This document shows, piece after piece, positions 6,628-14,328 of a stretch of DNA of 14,328 nt. Every line of letters begins with the position of its first letter. Positions within the stretch are counted from its first letter, which is position 1. Source of the DNA: Candidatus Hydrogenedentota bacterium (GTDB lineage Bacteria > Hydrogenedentota > Hydrogenedentia > Hydrogenedentales > CAITNO01); the NCBI GenBank assembly GCA_903822375.1, contig CAIJOU010000795.1, forward strand, positions 1-14,328, written 5' to 3'. Made by a program: the position numbers and the translations under genes. Below the pieces are notes generated by a model, which was given only the letters and a program-made list of their open reading frames with translations, had not been told where the DNA came from and ran no database searches.

Positions 6628-8336
6628 CAACGCTCCGAAACGGGCGTGGCCGCCGAAGGCGTTTGGGATTCTGCCGCACTTTCGTGCGGCTCTTTCGTGG
6701 CGCGACCCAGCATCTCAGACAGCTTGTTGGCCGCATACCGCTGGCATTGCGTTGCCCGCACCTTGCGTGCCTCGCTGAAGTGGGTCGCATAATAGACAAG
6801 CGGGCTGTCCTTGATGCTCCACAGACGATCACGGTGGTCCGGCTTGTCCACGTCAAGCTTCACATCTATCGCCTGCATGAATGCGGGGTCACCGCGCATG
6901 GCCTCCGCCTCGCTCTTTTCGAGGACCACGACCGGCTCAGACTGGTCGTTTCTGACAATGATTGCGGCTTTCCGATCGTTCCAGCCGATCTGATCATAGA
7001 CGGTCACGCCGACTATTTGCACGGCGACCGACCAGAGCAGCGCGGCCGCGAACAGTCCGCGGATAAGGATGCCCCGCCGCAGCGCGTCCATCAGGGGAAT
7101 GAGCATGAGCGGGAGAAACACCGTGATATCCAGCACCAGGCGATAGCCGTACGACCAGCCGCCCCACCAGCAGAAGAATTTCGACTCCAAGCAAAGAATC
7201 AGCAGTGCGGCCACGGCGAGAGGCCGCAAGGGGGCGCACTTTGGAGTGGACCAAACACGCACCATGCCCGGAATCGAGAGCAGCAGAAAAGGCGAATAGA
7301 CGAACAGGCCGCGCGAGGGGCTCATGAGCAGCCCGGCCAGCCCCTCTGAGAGCGGTGCCTGCCAAAGAGATGGCGAACCGGTCATCGAGATCGCAATGTT
7401 CCGGCTGGACTCGCTTTGGCCGAAGGCAAAGGGCGAGCCCAGGAAATGGTAGTTGAAGAAAACCAGCGCGAGGGCAAAGGGCAGACCGGCCACGGCGTAC
7501 GCGGCAAAGGCCCGCCGGTCCCGCAGCAGCAGCCAGACGCCCGCGCACAACACAACGATGGCGCTTGTTGGACGGCACCACACCGCCGCGGCCCAGGCCA
7601 TGGCGCACGGCGCGGCAAACCAGGGGCTCCGCTCAATGCGGACGAACAGGCAGGTGCCCAGCGCCAGGTAGAAGATGGTGGGCGTCTGCTGCCACAACCC
7701 CTGGCTGGAGGTGCTCCACACGCAGGTTCCCAGACCATAGGCAAGCGCGATGACAAGGGCGTTCCGACGCCCGGTCAGTGCCAGCGCGGCAAGATAGAGG
7801 AACACCGCCGACAGCGCGGTGAGCGCGGCGGCGATCTCCCTGGCCGTGAACCACACCACTTGGGAGTGCGTGCCCAAATCGGGAACGAAGCACTTCATGA
7901 CCGCATAGACCGGCAGCGCGGTGAGCGCCGGACCCAACCCGTAGATGTTTATGTAGCGCCCGGGCGTCGTGCTTTCAACAAGGTAATACTTGCACCCCAC
8001 CGGCTTGAGCGTTCCCTCCGCATACTGCCGCCGCAACTCGGGAGTCCAATGCCCGACTTCGGTGTTGCCCTCCTCCTTGTCTGAATGCCAGTTGAACATG
8101 AAGGGATGGCTGTCAGCCGTAAACGTGAGTTGCCCCGTATCCAGGAAATGCACGGGCTGCAGCACGTTGGGCGTCTGGTCGTTCATGCAGATGTAGTCGG
8201 GATTAAGGCTGTAGACGATGAACAGAACGACGAACAGGAGCCACGCCCGGCACGGCGGGGTCGGGGTTTCATCCCTGGTCCCCCTCCCTGCAGCAATGCC
8301 GCCGCTTCCGTCTTCTGCTGTCTTCTGGTCCGACAT
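6627..8336 (-). CDS. multi-pass membrane protein, putative GT-C glycosyltransferase (paralog 2)
   Basis: A 569-residue membrane protein with the same plan as its neighbour: short polar N-terminus, first helix at about 31-44, outer loop with NPDYICMND, then about 11 helices and a polar tail. It keeps the aromatic CWWGGWSYGYR segment (about residues 389-399), which in such GT-C-like proteins is usually well conserved, so it looks the more ancestral copy. The frame is open to 8393, but codons before 8336 lie inside the upstream radical SAM gene. The ATG at 8336 starts 1 nt after that gene's TAG (8340-8338), implying translational coupling, and only a weak AAGAG precedes it. Its own TGA overlaps the next start as TGATG. 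The likely role is transfer of a sugar from a polyprenyl-phosphate donor outside the membrane. A non-enzymatic or transport role is not excluded. Confidence 0.78.
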   Translation of the reverse strand: MSDQKTAEDGSGGIAAGRGTRDETPTPPCRAWLLFVVLFIVYSLNPDYICMNDQTPNVLQPVHFLDTGQLTFTADSHPFMFNWHSDKEEGNTEVGHWTPELRRQYAEGTLKPVGCKYYLVESTTPGRYINIYGLGPALTALPVYAVMKCFVPDLGTHSQVVWFTAREIAAALTALSAVFLYLAALALTGRRNALVIALAYGLGTCVWSTSSQGLWQQTPTIFYLALGTCLFVRIERSPWFAAPCAMAWAAAVWCRPTSAIVVLCAGVWLLLRDRRAFAAYAVAGLPFALALVFFNYHFLGSPFAFGQSESSRNIAISMTGSPSLWQAPLSEGLAGLLMSPSRGLFVYSPFLLLSIPGMVRVWSTPKCAPLRPLAVAALLILCLESKFFCWWGGWSYGYRLVLDITVFLPLMLIPLMDALRRGILIRGLFAAALLWSVAVQIVGVTVYDQIGWNDRKAAIIVRNDQSEPVVVLEKSEAEAMRGDPAFMQAIDVKLDVDKPDHRDRLWSIKDSPLVYYATHFSEARKVRATQCQRYAANKLSEMLGRATKEPHESAAESQTPSAATPVSER

Positions 8337-8337
8337 G

Positions 8338-9816
8338 CTAGTTCTTGCTCTTCTTGCGCCACACAAACGAACCGAGGGCCAGAGCGCCTTCATACAACAC
8401 GCGGATATCGTCGAGAGATCGGATGCTGAACAGTTTCTTCAGGATGTATTGCGGCCGGAAATACACGCGGCGGTACATCGTCCTGTAGCACGCGTTGATT
8501 TCCTGTTCCGTCATGTTCTCAAGACGCATGACCGGCTTGGCCAGATTGTAGTCGTCCCAGTCATAGGTCAGGATGAGATCGTGCTCCTTGGCCCATGCAA
8601 ACATCTCCGTGCCGGGATAGGGCGTGGTGATGTTGACGATAAGGTAATCAGGGTTCACCTTCTTGATGAAGTCGATGTTCCTCTCAACAATCTCGCGGTT
8701 GTCTCCCGGATTGCCCACCATGAAAGCCAGGCGGCACTCGATTCCCGCCGCCTTGGTCCAGCGCACCGCATCAATCACCTGCGGCAGGTTGATCTTCTTG
8801 TTGATGTTCTTCAGCACGGACTCGTCAATGTTCTCCACGCCGTACATGATTTGGTGGCAGCCTGCGGCCTTCATGCTCTTCAGCATTTCTTCATCAACAT
8901 AATCAACCCGGGCAAAGCATGTCCACGACAGGTCCATCCCGTTCTCAATCAGCAACCGGCACAGTTCCATGACATTCTTGCGCATGACCGTGAATGTGTC
9001 GTCATAGAACATGATTTGCCTGACGCCGTAGTGGTCGGCCAGGTACTTTATCTCGGCGAAAACGCCGGCGGCCGACTTGAACACCATTTGACTGCCCAGC
9101 GTCTTGTTGCAAAAGGTGCAGCGCCCGGGACAACCGCGGCTGGTCATCATGCTCATGGCCGGCAGCTTCTTGTACGAGCCCTTGGCCGGCCGGTATTTCA
9201 GCACCGGCAGGAGGTCATAGGCAGGCAGGGGCAGCGAGTCCAAGTCCTTGATTCTCTGTCTCGCGCCGGCATGCCGAATCTCCCCCGCCTCTTTGTAGAT
9301 GATCCCGTCAATCTCCGCCAGATTCTTCCCGGCCAGGATCTCCTCCATGGTGATCTCGCCCTCGCCCACCGCCACGACATCAACAAAGGGTTGATTGATC
9401 ACCTCGTCGCTCATAAACGTCGCATGCACACCGCCAAACACGATCAGCGCTTCGGGGTACAGCCGGCGGCAGATTTCTCCTATCTGGTACGCCTTTTTCA
9501 CATAGCAGGTTGCGGCGGTGAGGCCAATCACCCGCAGCTGCCTGCCCGCCGCCTTGTAATGGTTCGTGAAATGCTTCTCAAAGGCCTCCACGGACGGCGC
9601 GTCGATGTTGCAGTCGATGATTTCGACACCAAAACCCTTTGACCGAACATGGGCGGCAATGGACGCCAGCCCGAGAGGGGGAAAATTGGAGTCTATTTCC
9701 TTCCAGATATTCTCGCCTTCGAGATAATGGACCGGCGGAGAAATCAGCAGGCAGTCCAACGGCGCAACTTCTGTCGCCGTCAATGCCGGCGCTTCCGGTG
9801 TTTGCTCGCTCGTCAT
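8338..9816 (-). CDS. B12-binding-domain radical SAM protein
   Basis: A 492-residue enzyme with an N-terminal cobalamin-binding-type domain (about 20-190; PPLGLASIAAHVRSKG at 46-61, IVFGGVHATF at 125-134, VGEGE at 150-154) and a radical SAM core. The iron-sulfur motif is C229-x3-C233-x2-C236 (SRGCPGRCTFC), followed by the typical FYDDTF and YGVEN strands. The family (HpnJ, HpnP, BchE relatives) includes cobalamin-dependent methylases and ring or carbon-carbon bond enzymes acting on lipids, antibiotics or tetrapyrroles. No classical DxHxxG B12 motif is seen, which is common in this class. The start ATG at 9816 has AGGG 9 nt upstream. Second gene of the four-gene minus-strand operon: 76 bp after the GT2-methyltransferase gene and 1 nt before membrane paralog 2. 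I infer modification of the lipid carrier or glycan assembled by its neighbours. The family is certain, the substrate unknown. Confidence 0.9.
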   Translation of the reverse strand: MTSEQTPEAPALTATEVAPLDCLLISPPVHYLEGENIWKEIDSNFPPLGLASIAAHVRSKGFGVEIIDCNIDAPSVEAFEKHFTNHYKAAGRQLRVIGLTAATCYVKKAYQIGEICRRLYPEALIVFGGVHATFMSDEVINQPFVDVVAVGEGEITMEEILAGKNLAEIDGIIYKEAGEIRHAGARQRIKDLDSLPLPAYDLLPVLKYRPAKGSYKKLPAMSMMTSRGCPGRCTFCNKTLGSQMVFKSAAGVFAEIKYLADHYGVRQIMFYDDTFTVMRKNVMELCRLLIENGMDLSWTCFARVDYVDEEMLKSMKAAGCHQIMYGVENIDESVLKNINKKINLPQVIDAVRWTKAAGIECRLAFMVGNPGDNREIVERNIDFIKKVNPDYLIVNITTPYPGTEMFAWAKEHDLILTYDWDDYNLAKPVMRLENMTEQEINACYRTMYRRVYFRPQYILKKLFSIRSLDDIRVLYEGALALGSFVWRKKSKN

Positions 9817-9892
9817 AATGATTCACCCTGGACGTTGATCATGGGCTGCGGCGGCGACCCGAAAGCCGCATGCCCGGCACGGGACCCCAGTT

Positions 9893-11353
9893 TCAGTCCT
9901 TTGCTTTCGCGACCTTCTCTCCGGCGCAGATCAGCGAGTTGTGGCAGTGAAACGGCACCCACTCCAACAGGCGGATGACCGGCATAAGCAGTTCGAACAG
10001 CCGCATCTGTCCCACGGACAGCGTCTTCTTTCGCAGAATCTTGCCGGAAACATGCCATCCGAAGCCGCCCACGCGGTTGAAGCCCTCGCAGGAAAGCACC
10101 CGGAATCCGGCCTGCTCCATCTTCGAGCGAAGATCCTCCTTCGTGTACCTTCTATGATGGCCCAGCGCCTTGTCCACCCCCGCATACATCGCGGGATTGT
10201 TGGGAACCAGGATTACCGCCCGGCCGCCCGGCGCCAGTATTTCGTGGAAATTCTCAAGAACCCGCACGTCATCCTCCACATGCTCCAGCACATTGGAGCA
10301 GAACAGGCTGTCCGGCGGGCTTCCGCCCACCGCGCCGCACAGGGCATGGCGGTCTTCCAGGTCGCAGTGGTGCACGCTCACGTTTGCAAGATGGCCGTAG
10401 GACTTGTTGAGCCGGTCCACGTACATCGGGTCGATGTCCACGCACACCACCCGCTTCTTGTTCAGGATGAACTTCGTCAGCGTCCCGATGCCGCAACCGG
10501 CCTCCAGCACCTCGTCGCCCAGCCATTTGTCCAGCCTCGAAAACAGCCAGCGGTTGAAACGCTTGGCCCTGTCGAGCGACTGGAGAATGAGGAATCCCTC
10601 GTTGTCACAGTAGCGTGCGTCAAAGAAGCTGTAGCGAACCGTGGCGGAGAGGGCGCGCAACGCATCCTTGGGGCCAATCTTTTTGCCCTCTTCATAGGTT
10701 CTGCCCCGGTAGGAGATCGGGACCTCGTATATGCGGGCCCCCCACCGCGCCAGTTTGATGACCAGTTCAGGCTCCAGGTCAAACCCCGGGCTTCTGAGGT
10801 TCAGGTGTTTGAGAATGTCACCGCGCATGAGTTTGTAGCAGGTTTCCATGTCGGTCAGATTGAGGTCGCTGACCACATTTACCCCCAGCGTGAGAATCCT
10901 GTTGGCCACGGCATGCCAGAAGAACATCGCCCGCGAATAGCGCCCCACCAGGAACCGCGAACCCAGCACGACGTCCGCGACGCCGTCCAGCACGGGTTCG
11001 AGCAGGTTCTTATAGTCGCGCGGGTCGTATTCGAGGTCCGCATCCTGGATAATCGCCCAGTCCCCGGTCATATTGGCAATCGCGCTTCGAACTGCCTGCC
11101 CTTTGCCCCTGTTTCGCTCATGGAGAATCAGCCTGACGCACGCGTTCCCGCCGGCAAACTGCTCCAGAAACTCGCGGCTGCCGTCGGACGATTTGTCATC
11201 GACGACGACAATTTCCCGCTCGCAGGGAAGCGGGGCGTCGAGCACCGCTTTCAGGAGCCGCTCCAGTGTCCGAATCTCGTTGTAGACCGGTATTAGAATG
11301 CTCAGTTTTCGGATTTGCGGCTGTTCAGCACGCGCCATGCCCGTTTCATTCAT
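9893..11353 (-). CDS. fused GT2 glycosyltransferase and SAM-dependent methyltransferase
   Basis: A 486-residue two-domain protein. Residues about 16-240 are a family 2 glycosyltransferase: LSILIPVYNE at 17-26, VVVDDKSSDGS at 49-59, GKGQAVRSAI at 83-92, and the DAD nucleotide-sugar/metal motif at 104-106. SYRGRTYEEGKKI (214-226) is typical of dolichyl/polyprenyl-phosphate hexose synthase-like GT2 enzymes. Residues about 277-480 are a class I methyltransferase: VLEAGCGIG at 282-290, acidic CVDIDP at 304-309, and SNVLEHVEDD at 353-362. No membrane helices are obvious, so it probably works at the cytoplasmic membrane face. I chose ATG 11353 (GGAA 8 nt upstream). The frame extends to a TTG at 11428 without a ribosome-binding site, and ATG 11338 is an alternative. 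First gene of the minus-strand operon. Domain assignments are firm. Acceptor, sugar and methylation target are unknown. Confidence 0.9.
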   Translation of the reverse strand: MNETGMARAEQPQIRKLSILIPVYNEIRTLERLLKAVLDAPLPCEREIVVVDDKSSDGSREFLEQFAGGNACVRLILHERNRGKGQAVRSAIANMTGDWAIIQDADLEYDPRDYKNLLEPVLDGVADVVLGSRFLVGRYSRAMFFWHAVANRILTLGVNVVSDLNLTDMETCYKLMRGDILKHLNLRSPGFDLEPELVIKLARWGARIYEVPISYRGRTYEEGKKIGPKDALRALSATVRYSFFDARYCDNEGFLILQSLDRAKRFNRWLFSRLDKWLGDEVLEAGCGIGTLTKFILNKKRVVCVDIDPMYVDRLNKSYGHLANVSVHHCDLEDRHALCGAVGGSPPDSLFCSNVLEHVEDDVRVLENFHEILAPGGRAVILVPNNPAMYAGVDKALGHHRRYTKEDLRSKMEQAGFRVLSCEGFNRVGGFGWHVSGKILRKKTLSVGQMRLFELLMPVIRLLEWVPFHCHNSLICAGEKVAKAKD

Positions 11354-11587
11354 GCGTTGTTTTCCGGGCTGCCGACGGACGGAACGGAAGCAGATGCTTC
11401 CTCCCTCCGCACAGCGCTGAAACCGCAACCGTAAAAACCGTTCTGGTGCACGCAGCGCTTCTCCTTCAGCTTTTCTCCACGATCAACAGGACCATCCAAA
11501 TCCTGCCACATCGTAGGACACATGCCCTGCCATTAACAACCAGGAGATTCTTCCCCGGCGGCGGACGCGCCCGGGGTCCCCCGTTGT

Positions 11588-11620
11588 GGCGTGGTTTCCC
11601 GACCACGCCGTTTCCCGACC
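11588..11620. repeat. 8-bp hairpin with overlapping 11-bp direct repeat
   Basis: GGCGTGGT (11588-11595) and ACCACGCC (11602-11609) are perfect inverted copies around a 6-nt loop. GTTTCCCGACC occurs at 11594-11604 and again at 11610-11620, a 16-bp period. Its position in a divergent promoter region makes a protein-binding site or attenuator possible, but nothing in the sequence decides which. Confidence 0.4.
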
Positions 11621-11662
11621 GCAGGTCTCCACCTCTCGGCTCCCGTTCCTCCAACCGGATAT

Positions 11663-11694
11663 TGCAAACGCTTTCCCAATCGTGCTTTTATAGT
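11663..11694 (+). promoter_or_regulatory. LacI/GalR-type operator-like site and -10 box before the Tat-exported pair
   Basis: TGCAAACGCTTTCC at 11663-11676 matches the palindromic LacI/GalR-family pattern TGNAANCGNTTNCA at all defined positions but the last. TATAGT at 11689-11694 matches TATAAT in 5 of 6 bases. The TTGCAA at 11662 would be a -35 with a long 21-nt spacer, so either the -35 is poor (suggesting an activator) or the operator overlaps it. Transcription would begin near 11701, about 92 nt before the ATG. No LacI-type gene lies in the window. Confidence 0.4.
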
Positions 11695-11708
11695 CCCCTG
11701 TCGATGCG

Positions 11709-11738
11709 CCCGGCGGAGGGCGGGCTGTTCCCGCCGGG
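11709..11738 (+). promoter_or_regulatory. GC-rich hairpin in the 5' leader
   Basis: CCCGGCGG (11709-11716) pairs with CCGCCGGG (11731-11738) around a 14-nt loop. An alternative, mutually exclusive stem pairs GGCGGG (11719-11724) with CCCGCC (11730-11735). If the -10 at 11689 is used, the structure sits within the first 40 nt of the transcript, where it could protect the RNA or switch between folds. No known riboswitch class is recognisable. Confidence 0.35.
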
Positions 11739-11792
11739 TGTATCATAAAAGCAGGCCGGGCATGAACGCCACGGGCCAGGGAGATACTATTC

Positions 11793-13100
<1,308 letters not shown>

Positions 13101-13135
13101 CCGCAACGCCACTCCCCCCCACAGGAGAACAGAGC

Positions 13136-14002
13136 ATGAAGACATACGGCATGGACCGCAGGGCTTTCCTCAAGGTCGCCGGAATGACCGCCGGAATGGC
13201 CGCCATGGCGCCAATGCTTGGCGCCGCCGCCGAAGAGTCCCTCAAAGGCAAGGTCAAGACGGCCGTCGGCTACGACATGATTCGGATCGACGGGTCGCCC
13301 ATGGACAAACTCAATCTCATCAAGGGATTGGGGATCGCGGGCGTGGAAGTCAGCATCGGCTCCAAGGTGAACCATGACGAGCTCCGCAAGGCGGCCGACG
13401 CGACGGGCGTGCCCGTGCACGGCATAGTGCACGGATGGTCGCTGGACAAGATTCGGGAGAGCATCGACATCGCCAAGAAACTCGGCGCCGACACCGTGCT
13501 GGTCGCGCCGCCCCAGGTGAAGGAGGACTACACCTACGACGAGTGCTACGCCAAGTCGCAGGCAGTGTACCGGGAGGTTCTCCCCTACGCCGAGAAGCAG
13601 CAGGTTTACCTGCTGCTGGAAACCGTCTGGAACAACTTCCTGCTGAGCCCGATGGAAATGGCGCGGTACATCGACGAGATCAACAGCCCGTGGTTCCAGG
13701 CCTATTTCGACATCGGCAACATGGTCAAATACGGCTGGTCGGAACAGTGGATTCGGATCTTGGGCAAGCGCATCAAGAAGGTCCACCTGAAAGATTACAG
13801 CCGCAAGATCGCGGAGACCCAGGGACCTTGGAAGGGTTTTGATTGCGAAATCGGCGAAGGCAGCAACGACTGGGCCGCGGTGCGCAAGGCACTCGCCGAG
13901 ACGGGCTTCCAGGGCTGGGCCACCGCCGAAGTCGGCGGAGGCGACAAGGCGCGCATGGTCCAACTCGCCGAAGAGATGAACAAAGTGCTGGCACTGGCCT
14001 AA
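13136..14002 (+). CDS. Tat-exported sugar phosphate isomerase/epimerase-family TIM-barrel protein
   Basis: A 288-residue protein of the xylose-isomerase-like TIM-barrel family (AP endonuclease 2 fold). A Tat signal is visible: DRRAFLKVAG at residues 7-16, then a hydrophobic stretch to AAAEE at 30-34. Likely metal ligands are E162 (LLETVW), D192 (FDIGNM), H217 (KVHLKDY) and E265 (TAEVGGG), the usual spacing for this family. AGGAG at 13123-13127 lies 8 nt before the ATG. It follows the exported oxidoreductase by 35 bp, so both should be co-transcribed and act outside the cytoplasm on the same sugar or glycoside. The known precedent is the DgpA (oxidoreductase) and DgpBC (isomerase-like lyase) system that oxidises and then cleaves C-glycosides. 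Simple epimerisation is an alternative. The size is normal for the family. A strong stem-loop follows at 14021. Confidence 0.88.
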   Translation: MKTYGMDRRAFLKVAGMTAGMAAMAPMLGAAAEESLKGKVKTAVGYDMIRIDGSPMDKLNLIKGLGIAGVEVSIGSKVNHDELRKAADATGVPVHGIVHGWSLDKIRESIDIAKKLGADTVLVAPPQVKEDYTYDECYAKSQAVYREVLPYAEKQQVYLLLETVWNNFLLSPMEMARYIDEINSPWFQAYFDIGNMVKYGWSEQWIRILGKRIKKVHLKDYSRKIAETQGPWKGFDCEIGEGSNDWAAVRKALAETGFQGWATAEVGGGDKARMVQLAEEMNKVLALA

Positions 14003-14020
14003 ACGGCATTGCAGTGAATT

Positions 14021-14053
14021 GAGCGCCCTTTCCCCTCGCGGGAGAGGGCGCTC
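14021..14053 (+). terminator. strong stem-loop terminator after the exported pair
   Basis: GAGCGCCCT (14021-14029) pairs perfectly with AGGGCGCTC (14045-14053). A T-G wobble and TCCC/GGGA extend the stem to 14 bp around a 5-nt loop (CTCGC). It starts 19 nt after the stop codon of the TIM-barrel gene. The following TTGCCTT is only a weak U-tract, so termination may be partly Rho-dependent. The neighbouring gene ends facing it, so it may also mark the boundary between convergent transcripts. Confidence 0.65.
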
Positions 14054-14095
14054 TTGCCTTGCGTCCAGCCCTGCCGCACCGTTTCAACGGCGGTC

Positions 14096-14133
14096 CGCGG
14101 CGGGAAACCCGGGCGCTCCCTCCAGCCGCCGCG
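14096..14133 (-). terminator. possible stem-loop after the right-edge gene
   Basis: CGCGGCGG (14096-14103) and CCGCCGCG (14126-14133) are perfect 8-bp inverted copies with a 22-nt loop. They lie 13 nt beyond the stop codon of the partial minus-strand gene. There is no U-tract on the minus strand after the stem, so a terminator role is weakly supported; GC-rich DNA makes such pairs fairly common. Confidence 0.25.
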
Positions 14134-14145
14134 TGTCCCCAGCCC

Positions 14146-14328
14146 TCACTGCTTCTTGCGCCATGCAATATTCTTCGGCATCTTTTTCCGGTTTGCATCG
14201 TTGTGCACGTGCAGAAAGAGCGCGCCGTCAAGGGCGGGAATCTCATAGGGAACATAATTGGAGCCGTAGACAGAAGTAAGGTAACGGTCCGCCGCCCTGT
14301 TTTCGAATGAGGAGGCGTACACCGGGCC
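14146..14328 (-). CDS. 3' end of an unrecognised gene (partial)
   Basis: The minus strand is open from the window edge to a TGA at 14148-14146, giving 60 codons of a C-terminus that starts GPVYASSFENRAADRYL and ends NIAWRKKQ. Composition is that of a normal folded protein: mixed aromatic residues (six Tyr, three Phe, one Trp), a polar and basic tail, and no membrane segment. Its codons use G or C at the third position in most cases, like the neighbouring genes. I do not recognise the family. It converges on the Tat-exported pair, with 143 bp between the stops. The gene start and any functional domains lie beyond the right edge. Confidence 0.6.
   Translation of the reverse strand, partial: GPVYASSFENRAADRYLTSVYGSNYVPYEIPALDGALFLHVHNDANRKKMPKNIAWRKKQ

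Larger units (their letters stand above)
11354..11792. other. non-coding divergent regulatory region
   Basis: This 439-bp stretch lies between the minus-strand glycosylation operon and the plus-strand Tat-exported pair. It holds an operator-like sequence and -10 box (11663-11694), a leader hairpin (11709-11738), and a hairpin plus 11-bp direct repeat (11588-11620). A weak minus-strand promoter candidate, TTGTTA (11539-11534) with an 18-nt spacer to TACGAT (11515-11510), could serve the glycosylation operon. Short open frames in the region have no supporting ribosome-binding site or recognisable content. Confidence 0.6.

Noticed and set aside
8337..8393. N-terminal extension of membrane paralog 2 upstream of ATG 8336
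   Set aside because: The 19 extra codons overlap the end of the radical SAM gene in another frame, and the paralog alignment does not need them.
8218..9642. A 474-codon open frame on the plus strand opposite the radical SAM gene
   Set aside because: It is entirely antisense to a gene with clear catalytic motifs; its translation is rich in His, Arg, Gln and Val without recognisable domains, as expected from the complement of a GC-rich gene.
9941..11296. A 451-codon plus-strand open frame opposite the GT2-methyltransferase gene
   Set aside because: Same shadow pattern; the minus strand shows two intact domain families.
11510..11539. Minus-strand promoter for the glycosylation operon (TTGTTA, 18 nt, TACGAT)
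   Set aside because: Both hexamers match only 4 of 6 bases and the leader to 11353 would be about 150 nt; too weak to list as a separate feature.

Overview
The window is G+C-rich bacterial DNA with eight complete protein genes, one partial gene at the right edge and several short regulatory or repeat elements. I saw no rRNA, tRNA, CRISPR array or transposase gene. Two twin-arginine-exported sugar enzymes (a Gfo/Idh/MocA oxidoreductase and a TIM-barrel isomerase/epimerase), a YfhO-type membrane protein and multi-membrane GT-C-like proteins together suggest a polysaccharide-using member of the Planctomycetes/Verrucomicrobia/Lentisphaerae sphere or a related candidate phylum such as Hydrogenedentes. 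That placement is an inference from gene content and is not proven by any marker gene.

Layout. Positions 49-3343 (minus strand) hold a YfhO-family membrane protein followed by a secreted ChbG/YdjC-family deacetylase. Upstream of them lies a 76-bp nested inverted repeat (3417-3492) that carries a good candidate promoter for the pair. Positions 3720-4826 (plus) hold a lone cytoplasmic Gfo/Idh/MocA oxidoreductase with a TATAAT promoter and a palindrome near the predicted transcription start. Its 3' end overlaps the next, convergent gene by 17 bp.

Positions 4810-11353 (minus) form a tight four-gene operon, in transcription order: a fused GT2 glycosyltransferase-methyltransferase, a B12-binding-type radical SAM enzyme, and two tandem paralogous 12-segment membrane proteins that look like GT-C glycosyltransferases. 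The last three genes are joined by a 1-nt gap and a TGATG stop/start overlap. By analogy with known polyprenyl-phosphate-sugar systems (GT2 donor synthase plus GT-C transferase, as in CsbB/GtcA/YfhO), I infer a surface or lipid glycosylation pathway with extra methyl or radical chemistry. No flippase gene is visible.

Positions 11354-11792 are a non-coding divergent regulatory region. It has a LacI/GalR-type operator-like sequence, a -10 box, a leader hairpin and a short repeat. Positions 11793-14002 (plus) encode the Tat-exported Gfo/Idh/MocA enzyme and its TIM-barrel partner, 35 bp apart, ending in a strong stem-loop (14021-14053). The pairing resembles oxidise-then-cleave or oxidise-then-isomerise glycoside systems such as DgpA/DgpBC. 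Positions 14146-14328 (minus) hold the last 60 codons of an unrecognised gene that continues beyond the window.
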